Shown here: one piece after another, positions 25,123-33,492 of the stretch
Position numbering within the stretch: position 1 is the first letter of the stretch
Layout: the number at the start of each line of letters is the position of its first letter
Assembly: GCA_900545365.1 (NCBI GenBank)
Contig: UQYL01000002.1
Coordinates: forward strand, 1-64,000
Origin: an uncultured Dialister sp.
GTDB taxonomy: Bacteria; Bacillota; Negativicutes; Veillonellales; Dialisteraceae
Reading direction: 5' to 3'
Length of the DNA stretch: 64,000 bases
The notes under the pieces: model-generated
What the model was told of the DNA's origin: nothing
The model's input: the letters and a program-made list of their open reading frames with translations, nothing else
The model's database searches: none
Made by a program: the position numbers and the translations under genes

Positions 25123-25519
25123 GGAGATAAAGACGCTCATTCGGCGCGCGAAAGAAGCGCGGAAGGAGGCGTACGCGCCGTATTCCCGCTTTCCCGTGGG
25201 CGCGGCGGTACTAGCGGCGGACGGACGGATCTTTACGGGATGCAATGTGGAGAATATCTCTTATCCGGCGTCCTTCTGCGCGGAACAGAACGCCGTGGGC
25301 AGCGCCGCCGCGGCGGGCGTGAGGGAGATCATCGCGGCGGCGGTCTGCGGGAGCGCCGAGTCCTACACTACGCCGTGCGGCCTGTGCCGCCAGGTGCTTG
25401 CCGAATTTCACGTGCGCGCTGTGTACTGCGCGAGAAATGAAGACGACTATATCACCATCGACGGGAAAGACCTTCTTCCCCACGGATTTTTTGCAGAAGA
25501 ACTGCGGGAGAATACATGA
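25112..25519 (+). CDS. cdd: Cytidine deaminase
   Basis: A 135-residue homotetrameric-type deaminase converting cytidine/deoxycytidine to uridine/deoxyuridine. The zinc site is CAEQNA (Cys53-Glu region) and PCGLCRQ, the three-Cys variant of Gram-positive enzymes; the substrate-binding FPVGAAV and GCNVEN motifs precede it. It overlaps ybeY by 11 nt and era by 4 nt (ATGA), the same order as in Bacillus. Confidence 0.95.
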   Translation: MKTEEIKTLIRRAKEARKEAYAPYSRFPVGAAVLAADGRIFTGCNVENISYPASFCAEQNAVGSAAAAGVREIIAAAVCGSAESYTTPCGLCRQVLAEFHVRAVYCARNEDDYITIDGKDLLPHGFFAEELRENT

Positions 25520-26433
25520 TTCAGAAAGAACAGAAAGAAAACGCGTTTCATTCGGGCTTCATCGCCCTCGTAGGCCGTCCGAACGTGGGGAAATCCACAC
25601 TCATGAACGCCGTGCTCGGAGAGAAGATATCCATCGTTTCCTCGCACGCGCAGACTACGCGCAATAAGATCACCGGCGTGTGGAATGGCGAAAACTGTCA
25701 GGCCGTGTTCCTGGACACGCCGGGAATGCACAAGCCCCAGTCAAAGCTGGGGGAAGTGATCCGCCAGGCCACGGTGGACGCGCTGGACGAAGTGGATATC
25801 ATCGTATTCATCTGCGCCTGCGATGACCCGCTCGGCGCGGGCGACCGGTATATCCTGAAGCTCATCGCCGACAGGAAAGTGCCCGTATTCCTCGTGCTCT
25901 CCAAGATCGACCTCATCAGCCGGGAGAAGCTCATGAAAAAGATCGTCCAGTACAGCGGCATCTATCCCTTTAAGGAGATCATTCCGCTCTCTGCCGTGAC
26001 AGGGGACAATGTGGAAGAATTTACAAGGCTCATCGCGAAGTATCTGCCGGAAGGGCCGAAATATTTCCCTGATGACATGATCACCGACCAGCCGGAGCGC
26101 AACATCGTCCAGGAGATCGTGCGGGAGAAGCTCCTTCTCCGCACCCGCGACGAAGTGCCTCACGCCATCGGCGTTTTCGCGGAAGAATTTGCGGAGCGGG
26201 ACAACGGCAAGGTCTATATCCGCTGCACCATCTACGTGGAGCGGGATTCGCAGAAGCGCATCATCATCGGGAAGGACGGCGCCATGCTGCGGGAAGCGGG
26301 ACGTGAAGCCAGAGAAGAGATCCAGCGTCTCATCGGCGCGCCGGTCTATCTCGACCTGTGGGTGAAAGTGTCGCGGGACTGGAAGAATAAAGATTATGTG
26401 CTGCGGGAGCTCGGCTACAAGGAGCATAAATAA
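25516..26433 (+). CDS. era: Era, ribosome-assembly GTPase
   Basis: A 305-residue GTPase binding the 3' end of 16S rRNA. The G domain shows GRPNVGKST (20-28), the switch region TTRNKITG, DTPGMHKP and SKIDL; the C-terminal KH domain has IIIGKDGAMLREAGREARE. It begins inside the cdd stop (ATGA) and is followed by a CorC/HlyC-type gene. Confidence 0.96.
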   Translation: MIQKEQKENAFHSGFIALVGRPNVGKSTLMNAVLGEKISIVSSHAQTTRNKITGVWNGENCQAVFLDTPGMHKPQSKLGEVIRQATVDALDEVDIIVFICACDDPLGAGDRYILKLIADRKVPVFLVLSKIDLISREKLMKKIVQYSGIYPFKEIIPLSAVTGDNVEEFTRLIAKYLPEGPKYFPDDMITDQPERNIVQEIVREKLLLRTRDEVPHAIGVFAEEFAERDNGKVYIRCTIYVERDSQKRIIIGKDGAMLREAGREAREEIQRLIGAPVYLDLWVKVSRDWKNKDYVLRELGYKEHK

Positions 26434-26480
26434 AGGCCGTATTCGTTCAATGGGGGGAATGACTTATTATACCTGTAGAA

Positions 26481-27839
26481 GTGTTTGAATTCGTTGAAAC
26501 GCAGATGGAAATGGCGGCGGGCTGCCTTTTCGCGGCGCTCGCCGCGGCACTGCTGAATGTGCTCTGCGTCAGCGTATACTCGGCCATGGCCCGGGTGCGG
26601 AAATCCTATATCGACAACAGTGACGATCAGGACCCGCAGCTCATCGAAAAGATCGCGCCGTATTACAAGAAGCCCATCTATGCGCTGGCGGGCACGCAGC
26701 TGGCGTGCATCATCTGCACGGCGGTCTTCATTTTCAGCATGGAAGAATGCTGGGAGCATCTGGTGAATACCGCGGCGGCGCTGGCGGGCATGGAATTTCC
26801 GCTCTGGGCGGAAGCGGCGGCGGAATTCGTATTCTTCGCCGTGATCATCCTCATGTACTGGATCCTGGTCTTCCGCATTCCCGGAGAGACCGCCCTCGTG
26901 AAGCCGCTGGAAAAGATCGCCGGCCGCACGTGGCTGCTGCGCCTCATCCGGCGGGTGCTCCATCCCTTCATCGTTTTCGGCCTCTTCGTGACGCGCCGGG
27001 TGATGCATCTCCGCGGTCTGTCCGCGACGAGCGAATCCGAATTCACTTATTCGGAGGAAGAGATCCGCTGCATCGTGGAAGAGAGTCACCGCGGCGGCAA
27101 GCTCTCCGCGCTGGAGAACCTGCTCATTAAAAATTCCTTTGATTTCTTCGATCTCATGACGGAAGAGATCATGATCCCCCGGAGCGAGATGGTCGTCCTC
27201 TACTACGGCGACGATGTGGCGCACATGCGGGAGGTCATCCGCCAGTCGCATCACACCTGCTATCCCGTCTGCATGGAAGACAAAGACCATATCCTCGGTT
27301 ATGTGCATGTGAAGGATTTCCTGGAGAGCACCGCCGGGGGCGAGACGAATATCAAGCAGATCATCCGCAATATTCTCACGGTGCCGGAAGTCATGCCTAC
27401 GCCGAAACTGCTCCAGCTCATGCGGACACGGCGCATCTACCTCGCCGTGGTGGTCGATGAATACGGCGGCACGGTGGGCCTCGTCACGCTGGAAGACATC
27501 ATTGAAGAGCTCATCGGCGAACTGCCGCAGGAAAAAGATTCCGACCCCGTGGAGATCCTTGAAAAGGAAGACGGGAGCTTTGAATTTGACGGCATGGTCA
27601 TCCTCGACGACATTTCCGACCGGCTCGGCATCGAGTTTACGGAAGAAGGCGGCGCGAATACCATCGGCGGACACATCTTCTCCACGCTGGAACGCATCCC
27701 GCAGATCGGCGATACCGTCGATATCGGCGGATGGAAATTTACGGTGCTCCGCATGGACGGATTCCGCGTCACCCGGGTGAAGGCGGAGAAGCTGCCCCAG
27801 GAAAAGGCGGAGACGCCGAAGGAAGACGGGGAAGAATGA
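26481..27839 (+). CDS. CorC/HlyC-family membrane protein with CBS pair
   Basis: A 452-residue (from GTG) membrane protein of the CNNM/CorC hemolysin-like family, implicated in divalent cation (often magnesium) export. It has an N-terminal segment with about four hydrophobic helices, then a CBS pair (from ITEEIMIPRSEM-like MTEEIMIPRSEMVV, about 215-340) and a C-terminal CorC_HlyC domain with FDGMVILDDISDRLG. The frame has a stop at 26460, and the GGGGGGAA ribosome site (26452-26459) is 22 nt from this GTG but only 6-8 nt from an in-frame ATT at 26466, so ATT is the likelier start. It overlaps recO by 4 nt. Confidence 0.88.
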   Translation: MFEFVETQMEMAAGCLFAALAAALLNVLCVSVYSAMARVRKSYIDNSDDQDPQLIEKIAPYYKKPIYALAGTQLACIICTAVFIFSMEECWEHLVNTAAALAGMEFPLWAEAAAEFVFFAVIILMYWILVFRIPGETALVKPLEKIAGRTWLLRLIRRVLHPFIVFGLFVTRRVMHLRGLSATSESEFTYSEEEIRCIVEESHRGGKLSALENLLIKNSFDFFDLMTEEIMIPRSEMVVLYYGDDVAHMREVIRQSHHTCYPVCMEDKDHILGYVHVKDFLESTAGGETNIKQIIRNILTVPEVMPTPKLLQLMRTRRIYLAVVVDEYGGTVGLVTLEDIIEELIGELPQEKDSDPVEILEKEDGSFEFDGMVILDDISDRLGIEFTEEGGANTIGGHIFSTLERIPQIGDTVDIGGWKFTVLRMDGFRVTRVKAEKLPQEKAETPKEDGEE

Positions 27840-28492
27840 AAAAGGAGATCGCTCCCGGCGAAGGAGTCATTCTGGAAGTGCGCCCGGCAGGCGAAGGCGG
27901 GCGGCGGGTGCGGCTCTTTTCGGAAAGCCGCGGACAGCAGACCGTTTTCGTGGCGCGGGGCATCATGAACCGGTGCGGCCCGGGATTTCTCTTTCCCTTC
28001 GTTCGGCTCAGGTACAGCCGGATGGAGACGGGCGCGGGAGCCGTTCTCACGCAGTACGAAGGAAAAGCTTTTTTCGATATGATGAAGCTTTCCTATGAAG
28101 AGATCGCCCGGTGGTACTATGTGGCGGAACTGGTGATGAATTTCTTCCCTGAAGGAGAGAGCGATCCCGAAGCCTACGCGGCTCTCGTGCGGGGCGCCTC
28201 CGCGGCGGGCGCGAGGAACCGGACGGTGGCGGCGCTGATCCTGGCCGTGCAGCTGCTGGCTCTCGCGGGGAGCGATCCTGCGGAAGAAGAGCCCATGGAG
28301 CGGCTGCGGCTCTCCGGGGAAGCGCGGGCGCTCGTGGAGGCTTTCCGCCGCTACGGATGGCGGGGGCCGCTCCCGGTGACCGTGAAAAAAAGCGCGTTCC
28401 TTGAGACGGCTCGGTATGTGGATGATTTCATTTCCCTCTACGGGGACGTGGACATGAAAACGCGCGGCGCTTTTCTGCAGGGGAATATGTAA
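27836..28492 (+). CDS. recO: RecO-like DNA repair protein
   Basis: A 218-residue protein placed where recO lies in Firmicutes, two genes after era. The N-terminal part fits the RecO OB fold (GGRRVRLFSESRGQQTVFV then FPFVRLRYSRME), and the rest is helical, ending near ARYVDDFISLYGDVDMKTRG. It is short for RecO (usually about 240-260) and has a single Cys, so the four-Cys zinc module found in many RecO proteins is absent. The assignment rests on weak similarity plus context. It overlaps the CorC-like gene as ATGA. Confidence 0.7.
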   Translation: MKKEIAPGEGVILEVRPAGEGGRRVRLFSESRGQQTVFVARGIMNRCGPGFLFPFVRLRYSRMETGAGAVLTQYEGKAFFDMMKLSYEEIARWYYVAELVMNFFPEGESDPEAYAALVRGASAAGARNRTVAALILAVQLLALAGSDPAEEEPMERLRLSGEARALVEAFRRYGWRGPLPVTVKKSAFLETARYVDDFISLYGDVDMKTRGAFLQGNM

Positions 28493-28495
28493 AAG

Positions 28496-28528
28496 AAAAA
28501 AGCCATGGGAATGTTCTCATGGCTTTTC
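28496..28528 (+). terminator. Bidirectional terminator between recO and the crotonase gene
   Basis: AAAGCCATG...CATGGCTTT stem (about 28499-28509 with 28516-28526, one G-T pair), flanked by A-run and T-run, lying between convergent genes. Confidence 0.8.
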
Positions 28529-28539
28529 TGCTGTCTGTA

Positions 28540-29319
28540 TTATTTTTTATTCATGAAAGATGTCATCCGTTCGCGCTGTTCCGGATCATCGAAGCAGAGA
28601 CCGAAATACTGCGCTTCATGGGCGATGGCCACGTCGATATTCACGTCCCGCCCGTCGTTGACGGCGAGCTTCGTGTACCTCACGGCGCATTTGCCGCAGC
28701 TCTGGATCTCTTTCGCCGTGGCAAGGGCCGCCGCCATGAGGGACTCCTTATCGGGGAGCACCCGGTTCACAAGGCCGATGCGGAGCGCTTCGTCCGCGTC
28801 GATGAAGCGGGCCGTGTAGAGCAGCTCCTTCGCCATGGGGACGCCCACCGCGCGGGAGAGGCGCTGCGTGCCGCCGAAGCAGGCGTTGATGCCCCATTTC
28901 GCTTCCGGCTGGCCCATCTTCGCGTTCTGAGAGGCGTAGCGGAAATCGCAGGCCAGCGCCAGCTCACAGCCGCCGCCGAGAGCGTAGCCGTTCACAGCGC
29001 AGATGACGGGCTGCGGCGCTTTCTCAATGAGGGCGGTCACCTTTTCGCCGAGAAGCGCCCAGTCCCGCCCGGCGCGGGAATCCATGACGGCCATTTCCTT
29101 GATATCCGCCCCCGCGACGAATGCCTTGTCGCCGGAGCCGGTGAGGATGATCACGTCCGTGCCGTCGGCGTCCTTCATCCCTTCAAAGAACGCTTCCAGC
29201 TCCTTCATGAGCTCCATGTTGATGGCGTTCATCGCCTTCGGGCGGTTGATCGTCACCGTCACGATGCCGTCCTGATCGTCGATGAGAAGATTTTTCCAGC
29301 CAGTTGTTACCAGTGCCAT
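28540..29319 (-). CDS. Enoyl-CoA hydratase/crotonase-family protein
   Basis: A 259-residue crotonase-fold enzyme, probably hydrating short-chain enoyl-CoA (crotonyl-CoA) in fatty-acid or butyrate-type metabolism. The oxyanion-hole region is AFVAGADIKEM, and both catalytic Glu positions are kept: GGGCELALACD and, 20 residues later, GQPEAKWGI; GGTQRLSRAVG follows. AGGAGGT lies 7 nt upstream of the ATG. It is a lone gene with a TG-G-TAGAAT extended -10 at 29358-29366 (minus). No thiolase or dehydrogenase neighbours are present, so the pathway is not fixed. Confidence 0.9.
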   Translation of the reverse strand: MALVTTGWKNLLIDDQDGIVTVTINRPKAMNAINMELMKELEAFFEGMKDADGTDVIILTGSGDKAFVAGADIKEMAVMDSRAGRDWALLGEKVTALIEKAPQPVICAVNGYALGGGCELALACDFRYASQNAKMGQPEAKWGINACFGGTQRLSRAVGVPMAKELLYTARFIDADEALRIGLVNRVLPDKESLMAAALATAKEIQSCGKCAVRYTKLAVNDGRDVNIDVAIAHEAQYFGLCFDDPEQRERMTSFMNKK

Positions 29320-29459
29320 AATTGACCTCCTGCTGTAAATACAATACCTTATTTTCTATTCTACCATTTCCGGCAGCCTCTTTTCGGTGCGGACAGAGAA
29401 GAAATCTTTTATAATTAATGATTGAAAAGAAACACTTGTGAAAAGGAAGGAAGACCACC

Positions 29460-31484
29460 ATGAAAAAACTGCCTGCCATCGTCACGGAAGCGGCGCGGCC
29501 CTGGATCAGGGAACTGCCGGGGCGGGAGCTCCTGACTGAGGAGGAAGCGGAAGGAAAGGACGCGGCGGTCATCGTCGCGCGCCTCGGCGAACGGTTCCGC
29601 TTCGCCGGGAGAGGGGAGCCCGTCGTCTGCTGCGAGGCGCACGCCTTCGATCTGGCGCAGGCGGCGGAGAAAGCGGCGCAGGCTTACGAGCGGAGCCTGC
29701 TGCCTCCTTTCACGGCGGTCCTGGCGGCGCGGGCGGAAGGGAGGCCGCGGTATTTCGCTACCCCCGGCCACCACGGCGGCGCGTTCTTCCGGGAGACTGC
29801 GGGAGGGCGTCTTTTCTGCTCGCTTCTCGGCGAAGGCGTCTTCCGCATGGACTTGTCCGACTCGGACGACGCCATCGGCGACACCTCGTCCCATGAGGGC
29901 CCCGGCGGGGAAGCGGAGGCTTTCGCCGCGGAAGTCTGGCACGCGGACAGGACATACTTCGTGCTGAACGGCACCTCCGCGTCGAACCGGATCTGCTGCG
30001 CCGCGCTCCTCGCGCCGGGCGATCTTGTCCTCTTCGACAGGAACAACCACAAGTCTGTCTACCAGGGAGCGCTCACCCAGTGCGGGGCCGTTCCCGTGTG
30101 GCTGGACGCCGTGCGGAATGAGAAAGGCGTGATCGGCGGCATTCCCGCAAAGGCGCTGGATGAGGAATATCTGCGGGCCCTTGTGAGGAAGGCCGCGCCG
30201 GGAAAGGAAAAAAGGAAACGTCCCTTCCGTCTGGCCTGCCTTCAGCTCTGCACCTACGACGGCATCTTCGCCAACGCGGAAATGATCGTGAAAAAGATCG
30301 GCCCCCTCTGTGACTACATCCTCTTCGACGGCGCGTGGGCAGGGTATGAAAATTTCATTCCCTTCATGAGAGAAAAAAGCCCGCTCCTTCTTCCCCTCGG
30401 GAAAAAAGACCCGGGCATCCTTGTGACGCAGTCCGTGCACAAGCAGCTCGCCGGCTTCTCCCAGACTTCGCAGATCCAGCGGAAAGACGGCCATCTGGCG
30501 GGGAAGAAGCGCCGCGTCGGCGACGACGTATTTCAGAACGCCTTTCTTCAGCACGTATCCACCTCGCCGTGCTTCCCCCTTTTCGCGGGGCTGGAAATGA
30601 ATGCGGCCATTCATAAAGAAAAGGGGCAGGGACTCTGGGCGGAAGCGGTGCGCTTCGCCGCGGGGCTCCGAAAGCGCATCCTCGCGGAATGCCATTTCTT
30701 CCGCCCCTTCCAGCCCGATACGGTCGGCGGGCGGCCCTGGGCGTCGTACGCGGCGGAAGAGATCGCGGGAGACCGCCGGTTCTGGGAGATCCGTCCCGGC
30801 GGGGCATGGCACGGATTCCGGGATATCGCGGAAGGGCAGTACCTCCTCGACCCGTGCAAAGTCCTCCTTGTGACGGAGGAAATTCCCGCGCCCGCCGCGG
30901 CGGCCTACCTCATGGAGCGGGGCATCGTGCCGGAGAAGACAGGCATGCACACGCTGCTCCTGCTGGCGGAGCCGGGGGACACGGAAGAAAAAGCGGCGGC
31001 CCTGACGGAGGCGCTGAAAGATTTCGAGCGGGCCTGGGAAGAAGACCGGCCCCTTTCCGAAGCGCTGCCGGGGCTGGCGGCAAAATATCCCGCGCGGTAC
31101 GGCGGAGCGGGGATCCGCGCGCTCTGCGGGGACATGGAAGCGTTCCTCCGGGAAAACGGCGCGGACAGGCTGACGGGGAAACTCTTTGAAACGGGCGGCG
31201 TCTCCGCCATGGGGAGCCGGGAAGCGAACGACGCCTTCGTCCGGGGCGAAGGTGAGCTGCTGCCGCTCCGGGAAGCCGCCGGGCGCATCGCGCTGGAATC
31301 GGCGGCGGCCTATCCGCCGGGCATCTGCCGCCCCGCGGCGGGCGAGCGCTGGACGGAAGAGGCGATCCGCTTCTACGAATGCCTCGCGGACTTCGGAAGG
31401 AAATTTCCCGGCTTCGCGCCGGAACTGCACGGCGTCCACGAAGGAAAGCACGGCGCGTCGGTATGGGTGCTCCGGGGAAAATAG
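29460..31484 (+). CDS. PLP-dependent Orn/Lys/Arg decarboxylase-family protein
   Basis: A 674-residue fold-type-I PLP enzyme of the ornithine/lysine/arginine decarboxylase family, giving polyamine precursors and consuming protons. The PLP-lysine lies in TQSVHKQLAGFSQTSQIQ (Lys328); the Asp contacting the PLP ring is in YILFDGAWAGYE, and the phosphate/substrate region is FATPGHHGGAFF with SDSDD and NGTSASN. The C-terminal domain has PEKTGMHTLLLL and YPPGIC. It has only a short N-terminal region before the PLP domain. Substrate (ornithine versus lysine or arginine) cannot be told by eye, though length and YPPGI suit ornithine decarboxylase. Single-gene unit. Confidence 0.85.
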   Translation: MKKLPAIVTEAARPWIRELPGRELLTEEEAEGKDAAVIVARLGERFRFAGRGEPVVCCEAHAFDLAQAAEKAAQAYERSLLPPFTAVLAARAEGRPRYFATPGHHGGAFFRETAGGRLFCSLLGEGVFRMDLSDSDDAIGDTSSHEGPGGEAEAFAAEVWHADRTYFVLNGTSASNRICCAALLAPGDLVLFDRNNHKSVYQGALTQCGAVPVWLDAVRNEKGVIGGIPAKALDEEYLRALVRKAAPGKEKRKRPFRLACLQLCTYDGIFANAEMIVKKIGPLCDYILFDGAWAGYENFIPFMREKSPLLLPLGKKDPGILVTQSVHKQLAGFSQTSQIQRKDGHLAGKKRRVGDDVFQNAFLQHVSTSPCFPLFAGLEMNAAIHKEKGQGLWAEAVRFAAGLRKRILAECHFFRPFQPDTVGGRPWASYAAEEIAGDRRFWEIRPGGAWHGFRDIAEGQYLLDPCKVLLVTEEIPAPAAAAYLMERGIVPEKTGMHTLLLLAEPGDTEEKAAALTEALKDFERAWEEDRPLSEALPGLAAKYPARYGGAGIRALCGDMEAFLRENGADRLTGKLFETGGVSAMGSREANDAFVRGEGELLPLREAAGRIALESAAAYPPGICRPAAGERWTEEAIRFYECLADFGRKFPGFAPELHGVHEGKHGASVWVLRGK

Positions 31485-31490
31485 AAAGAA

Positions 31491-31520
31491 CGGGCTTGCC
31501 GGAAGGCAGCCTGTTTTTTT
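31491..31520 (+). terminator. Terminator of the decarboxylase gene
   Basis: Stem CGGGCT(T)GCC/GGCAGCCTG with one bulged T, GGAA loop and seven T (31514-31520). Confidence 0.75.
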
Positions 31521-31528
31521 GCGCTCAT

Positions 31529-31615
31529 TTCCCGGCGCAAAACGGCGGAGCGCTTTTCATTCAGAAGTGTTTATCCTTTCGGTACTTTTCATTCAGCGCC
31601 GCTCATTTTTCGGCG
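31529..31615 (+). repeat. Intergenic repeat, copy B (87 nt)
   Basis: Gapless counterpart of 18804-18890 on the same strand. It again follows directly behind a terminator and precedes a promoter region (TG-A-TAAAAT at 31715-31723, extended -10 of rlmB). No gene is supported in the 31485-31756 spacer. Confidence 0.65.
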
Positions 31616-31756
31616 GGAAAGCGGCGGGGAGCGCTCGGCGGAAACGGCGCGGAAAGTTGGAAGGCATTTCCAGGGGAGGACCTGATTTTCTGCTGCGGAA
31701 AACCCGGGGAGGTATGATAAAATAGAAAACGCAGAAAGAGAAAGCAGGGACATCAC

Positions 31757-32596
31757 ATGAAAAGACAGCAGGAAGACAATAAAAAAGCCCGGCAGGAGCG
31801 CCGGGAGAAAAAAATTCCGCCCCGCCGCGAGAGCAGGACGAGGGACGCGGGCGGCAGAGAGATGAAAAAGGACGGCCCGCTCTACGCCGGCGGACGGAAC
31901 AGCGCGGCAGAGGCGCTGAAGGCGGGCCTCGTGAAGCGGCTTTTCGTGAAGGACGGGAAGAAGGATGACCGCCTTCTCCGGCTCATGGCGGACGCGGAGG
32001 AGCAGGGCGTTCCCGTCTCCGAAAAAGAAGAAAGGGAGCTCGACCGGCTCGTGCCGGAGCTGCGCCATCAGGGCGCGGTGGCGGAGCTGCGTCCCTATCA
32101 GTACGCCGATCTGGACGCCGTGCTCGACGCGTGGGAGGGGAAAGATCCATTTCTCATCCTGCTGGACGGGCTGGAAGACGTGCGCAATCTGGGGGCCATT
32201 ATCCGCACGGCGGAATGCGCCGGCGCGGCGGCGGTGCTTCTCCCGGAGCACAGAAGCTGCCAGGTGACGTATGCCGCCATGAAGACCGCCGCTGGGGCGT
32301 GCGCCTACATGCCGGTCGTCCGCATCGGTAATATCCGTCAGACGCTGGATAAGCTGAAAGCGCGGGGATTCTGGGCGGTCGGCACGGATATGGACGGGGA
32401 ATCGCTCTACAGCGGGGCGAACCTGAAAGGGCCCCTCATCATCGTCATGGGGGCGGAAGGAAAGGGCATGAGCCGCCTCACGCGGGAGGCCTGCGACTTT
32501 TGTGTGCGCATCCCCATGAAGGGGAAAGTGTCATCCCTCAATGTATCCGTCGCGGCGGCGCTCCTTCTCTACGAGGCGGCGCGGCAGCGGGAATGA
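31757..32596 (+). CDS. rlmB: RlmB-type 23S rRNA 2'-O-ribose methyltransferase (SpoU family)
   Basis: A 279-residue SAM-dependent methyltransferase. After a basic disordered N-terminal extension of about 40 residues comes the substrate-binding domain (YAGGRNSAAEALKAG) and the SPOUT knot with LDGLEDVRNLGAIIRTAECAG-type motif 1, VMGAEGKGMSRL (motif 2) and IPMKGKVSSLNVSVAAAL (motif 3). The RlmB (Gm2251) assignment follows family resemblance and the downstream yacP-like neighbour, as in other Firmicutes; TrmH-type targets are not excluded. Ribosome site is weak (AGGGA). Confidence 0.88.
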   Translation: MKRQQEDNKKARQERREKKIPPRRESRTRDAGGREMKKDGPLYAGGRNSAAEALKAGLVKRLFVKDGKKDDRLLRLMADAEEQGVPVSEKEERELDRLVPELRHQGAVAELRPYQYADLDAVLDAWEGKDPFLILLDGLEDVRNLGAIIRTAECAGAAAVLLPEHRSCQVTYAAMKTAAGACAYMPVVRIGNIRQTLDKLKARGFWAVGTDMDGESLYSGANLKGPLIIVMGAEGKGMSRLTREACDFCVRIPMKGKVSSLNVSVAAALLLYEAARQRE

Positions 32597-32606
32597 AGGC
32601 AATGCT

Positions 32607-33113
32607 ATGAAAGATCTGTATTTTATCGACGCATACAATGTCATTTTCTGGGAACCGGCGGCGTTTCCCAGAGATGATCTGGAAGCGAGCCGGAAGAAGC
32701 TCATCGATCTGCTCCTGGACTACGGCGCGCACAATGACGTGGAGATCGTCGCCGTATTCGACGGGCAGGGGCCGGGAGGCAAAGTGGCCGCGCGGGAGAT
32801 CGCTCCCTTTTTCACGGAAGTCTTCACGCCGAAGACGATGACCGCTGACAGCTACATCGAAAAAGAATCGTATCGGCGGCGGGACGAATACCGCTCCATT
32901 TTCGTCGTTTCTTCCGACGGGCCCGTGCAGAATCAGATCCTCGGCAACGGCGCGTACCGCATGGCCGTGGCCGATCTGATGCGCGTCCTCAGCGAAGACA
33001 AGAAGGAGCAGCATTCTTTTATCACGGCGAACAACCGGGGCAACCTGCGCAATGAGATCGGCCGGAATCTGCCCGATGAGGTGCGGCGGAAGCTGGACAG
33101 CCTCCGCAAGTAA
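32607..33113 (+). CDS. YacP/Rae1-like NYN-domain endoribonuclease
   Basis: A 168-residue PIN-like NYN-domain protein. FIDAYNVIF at the N-terminus, VAVFDGQGPGGK and TADSYIEKES in the middle carry the acidic metal-site residues of the family. The Bacillus homologue (Rae1) cleaves mRNA in the ribosomal A site. It lies 10 nt after rlmB, as in many Firmicutes. ATG at 32607 is used; an out-of-frame ATG lies 5 nt earlier. Confidence 0.86.
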   Translation: MKDLYFIDAYNVIFWEPAAFPRDDLEASRKKLIDLLLDYGAHNDVEIVAVFDGQGPGGKVAAREIAPFFTEVFTPKTMTADSYIEKESYRRRDEYRSIFVVSSDGPVQNQILGNGAYRMAVADLMRVLSEDKKEQHSFITANNRGNLRNEIGRNLPDEVRRKLDSLRK

Positions 33114-33119
33114 GACGGC

Positions 33120-33148
33120 TTGACCGGCGGCGTTCCATGAGATATACT
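33120..33148 (+). promoter_or_regulatory. Promoter of secG-rnr-smpB
   Basis: TTGACC (33120-33125), 17-nt spacer, TATACT (33143-33148), immediately after the yacP-like stop codon. Confidence 0.8.
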
Positions 33149-33204
33149 ACATATTAATATCGACGTAATACGCGCATTCCCGCAATGCGCAGGGGAGGAA
33201 GACT

Positions 33205-33441
33205 GTGAAGATTTTTTTAATGGCACTGGCGTGCATTGTTTCTGTTTTGCTGATCGTTGTCATTGTTTCTCAGGAACCGAAGACCGCAGGCATGGGCGCG
33301 GGAATGGGCGGTTCCGGCAATTCCATGCTCGGCGGACGCACCCGCGGCAAGGATGCGGTGCTCGCGAAAATGACCGTGGGCGTCGGCGTGGTATTCGTGA
33401 TCGTGTGCCTCCTGCTCGGACGGTACATGAATACATTCTGA
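33205..33441 (+). CDS. secG: SecG, preprotein translocase subunit
   Basis: A 78-residue membrane protein of the SecYEG translocon with two membrane helices (about 4-22 and 54-73) and a Gly-rich loop GMGAGMGGSGNSMLGGRTRG between them, the family hallmark. Start is GTG at 33205 with GGGGAGGA 5-6 nt upstream. It precedes rnr and smpB, the usual Firmicute order. Confidence 0.93.
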   Translation: MKIFLMALACIVSVLLIVVIVSQEPKTAGMGAGMGGSGNSMLGGRTRGKDAVLAKMTVGVGVVFVIVCLLLGRYMNTF

Positions 33442-33448
33442 TGATGAG

Positions 33449-33477
33449 AGGCTTGCAGCGGCAGGCCTTTTTATTTT
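33449..33477 (+). terminator. Terminator between secG and rnr
   Basis: Eight-bp stem AGGCTTGC/GCAGGCCT with one T-G pair (33449-33456 with 33461-33468), AGCG loop, TTTTTATTTT. It ends only a few nt before the rnr ribosome site, so rnr expression seems to need read-through or its own weak promoter. Confidence 0.75.
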
Positions 33478-33492
33478 CCGCAGGAGAAGTAT

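Noticed and set aside
29415..31451. A 678-codon minus-strand frame opposite the decarboxylase
   Set aside because: The + strand gene has an intact PLP-lysine motif and ribosome site; the antisense frame has neither motif nor start signal.
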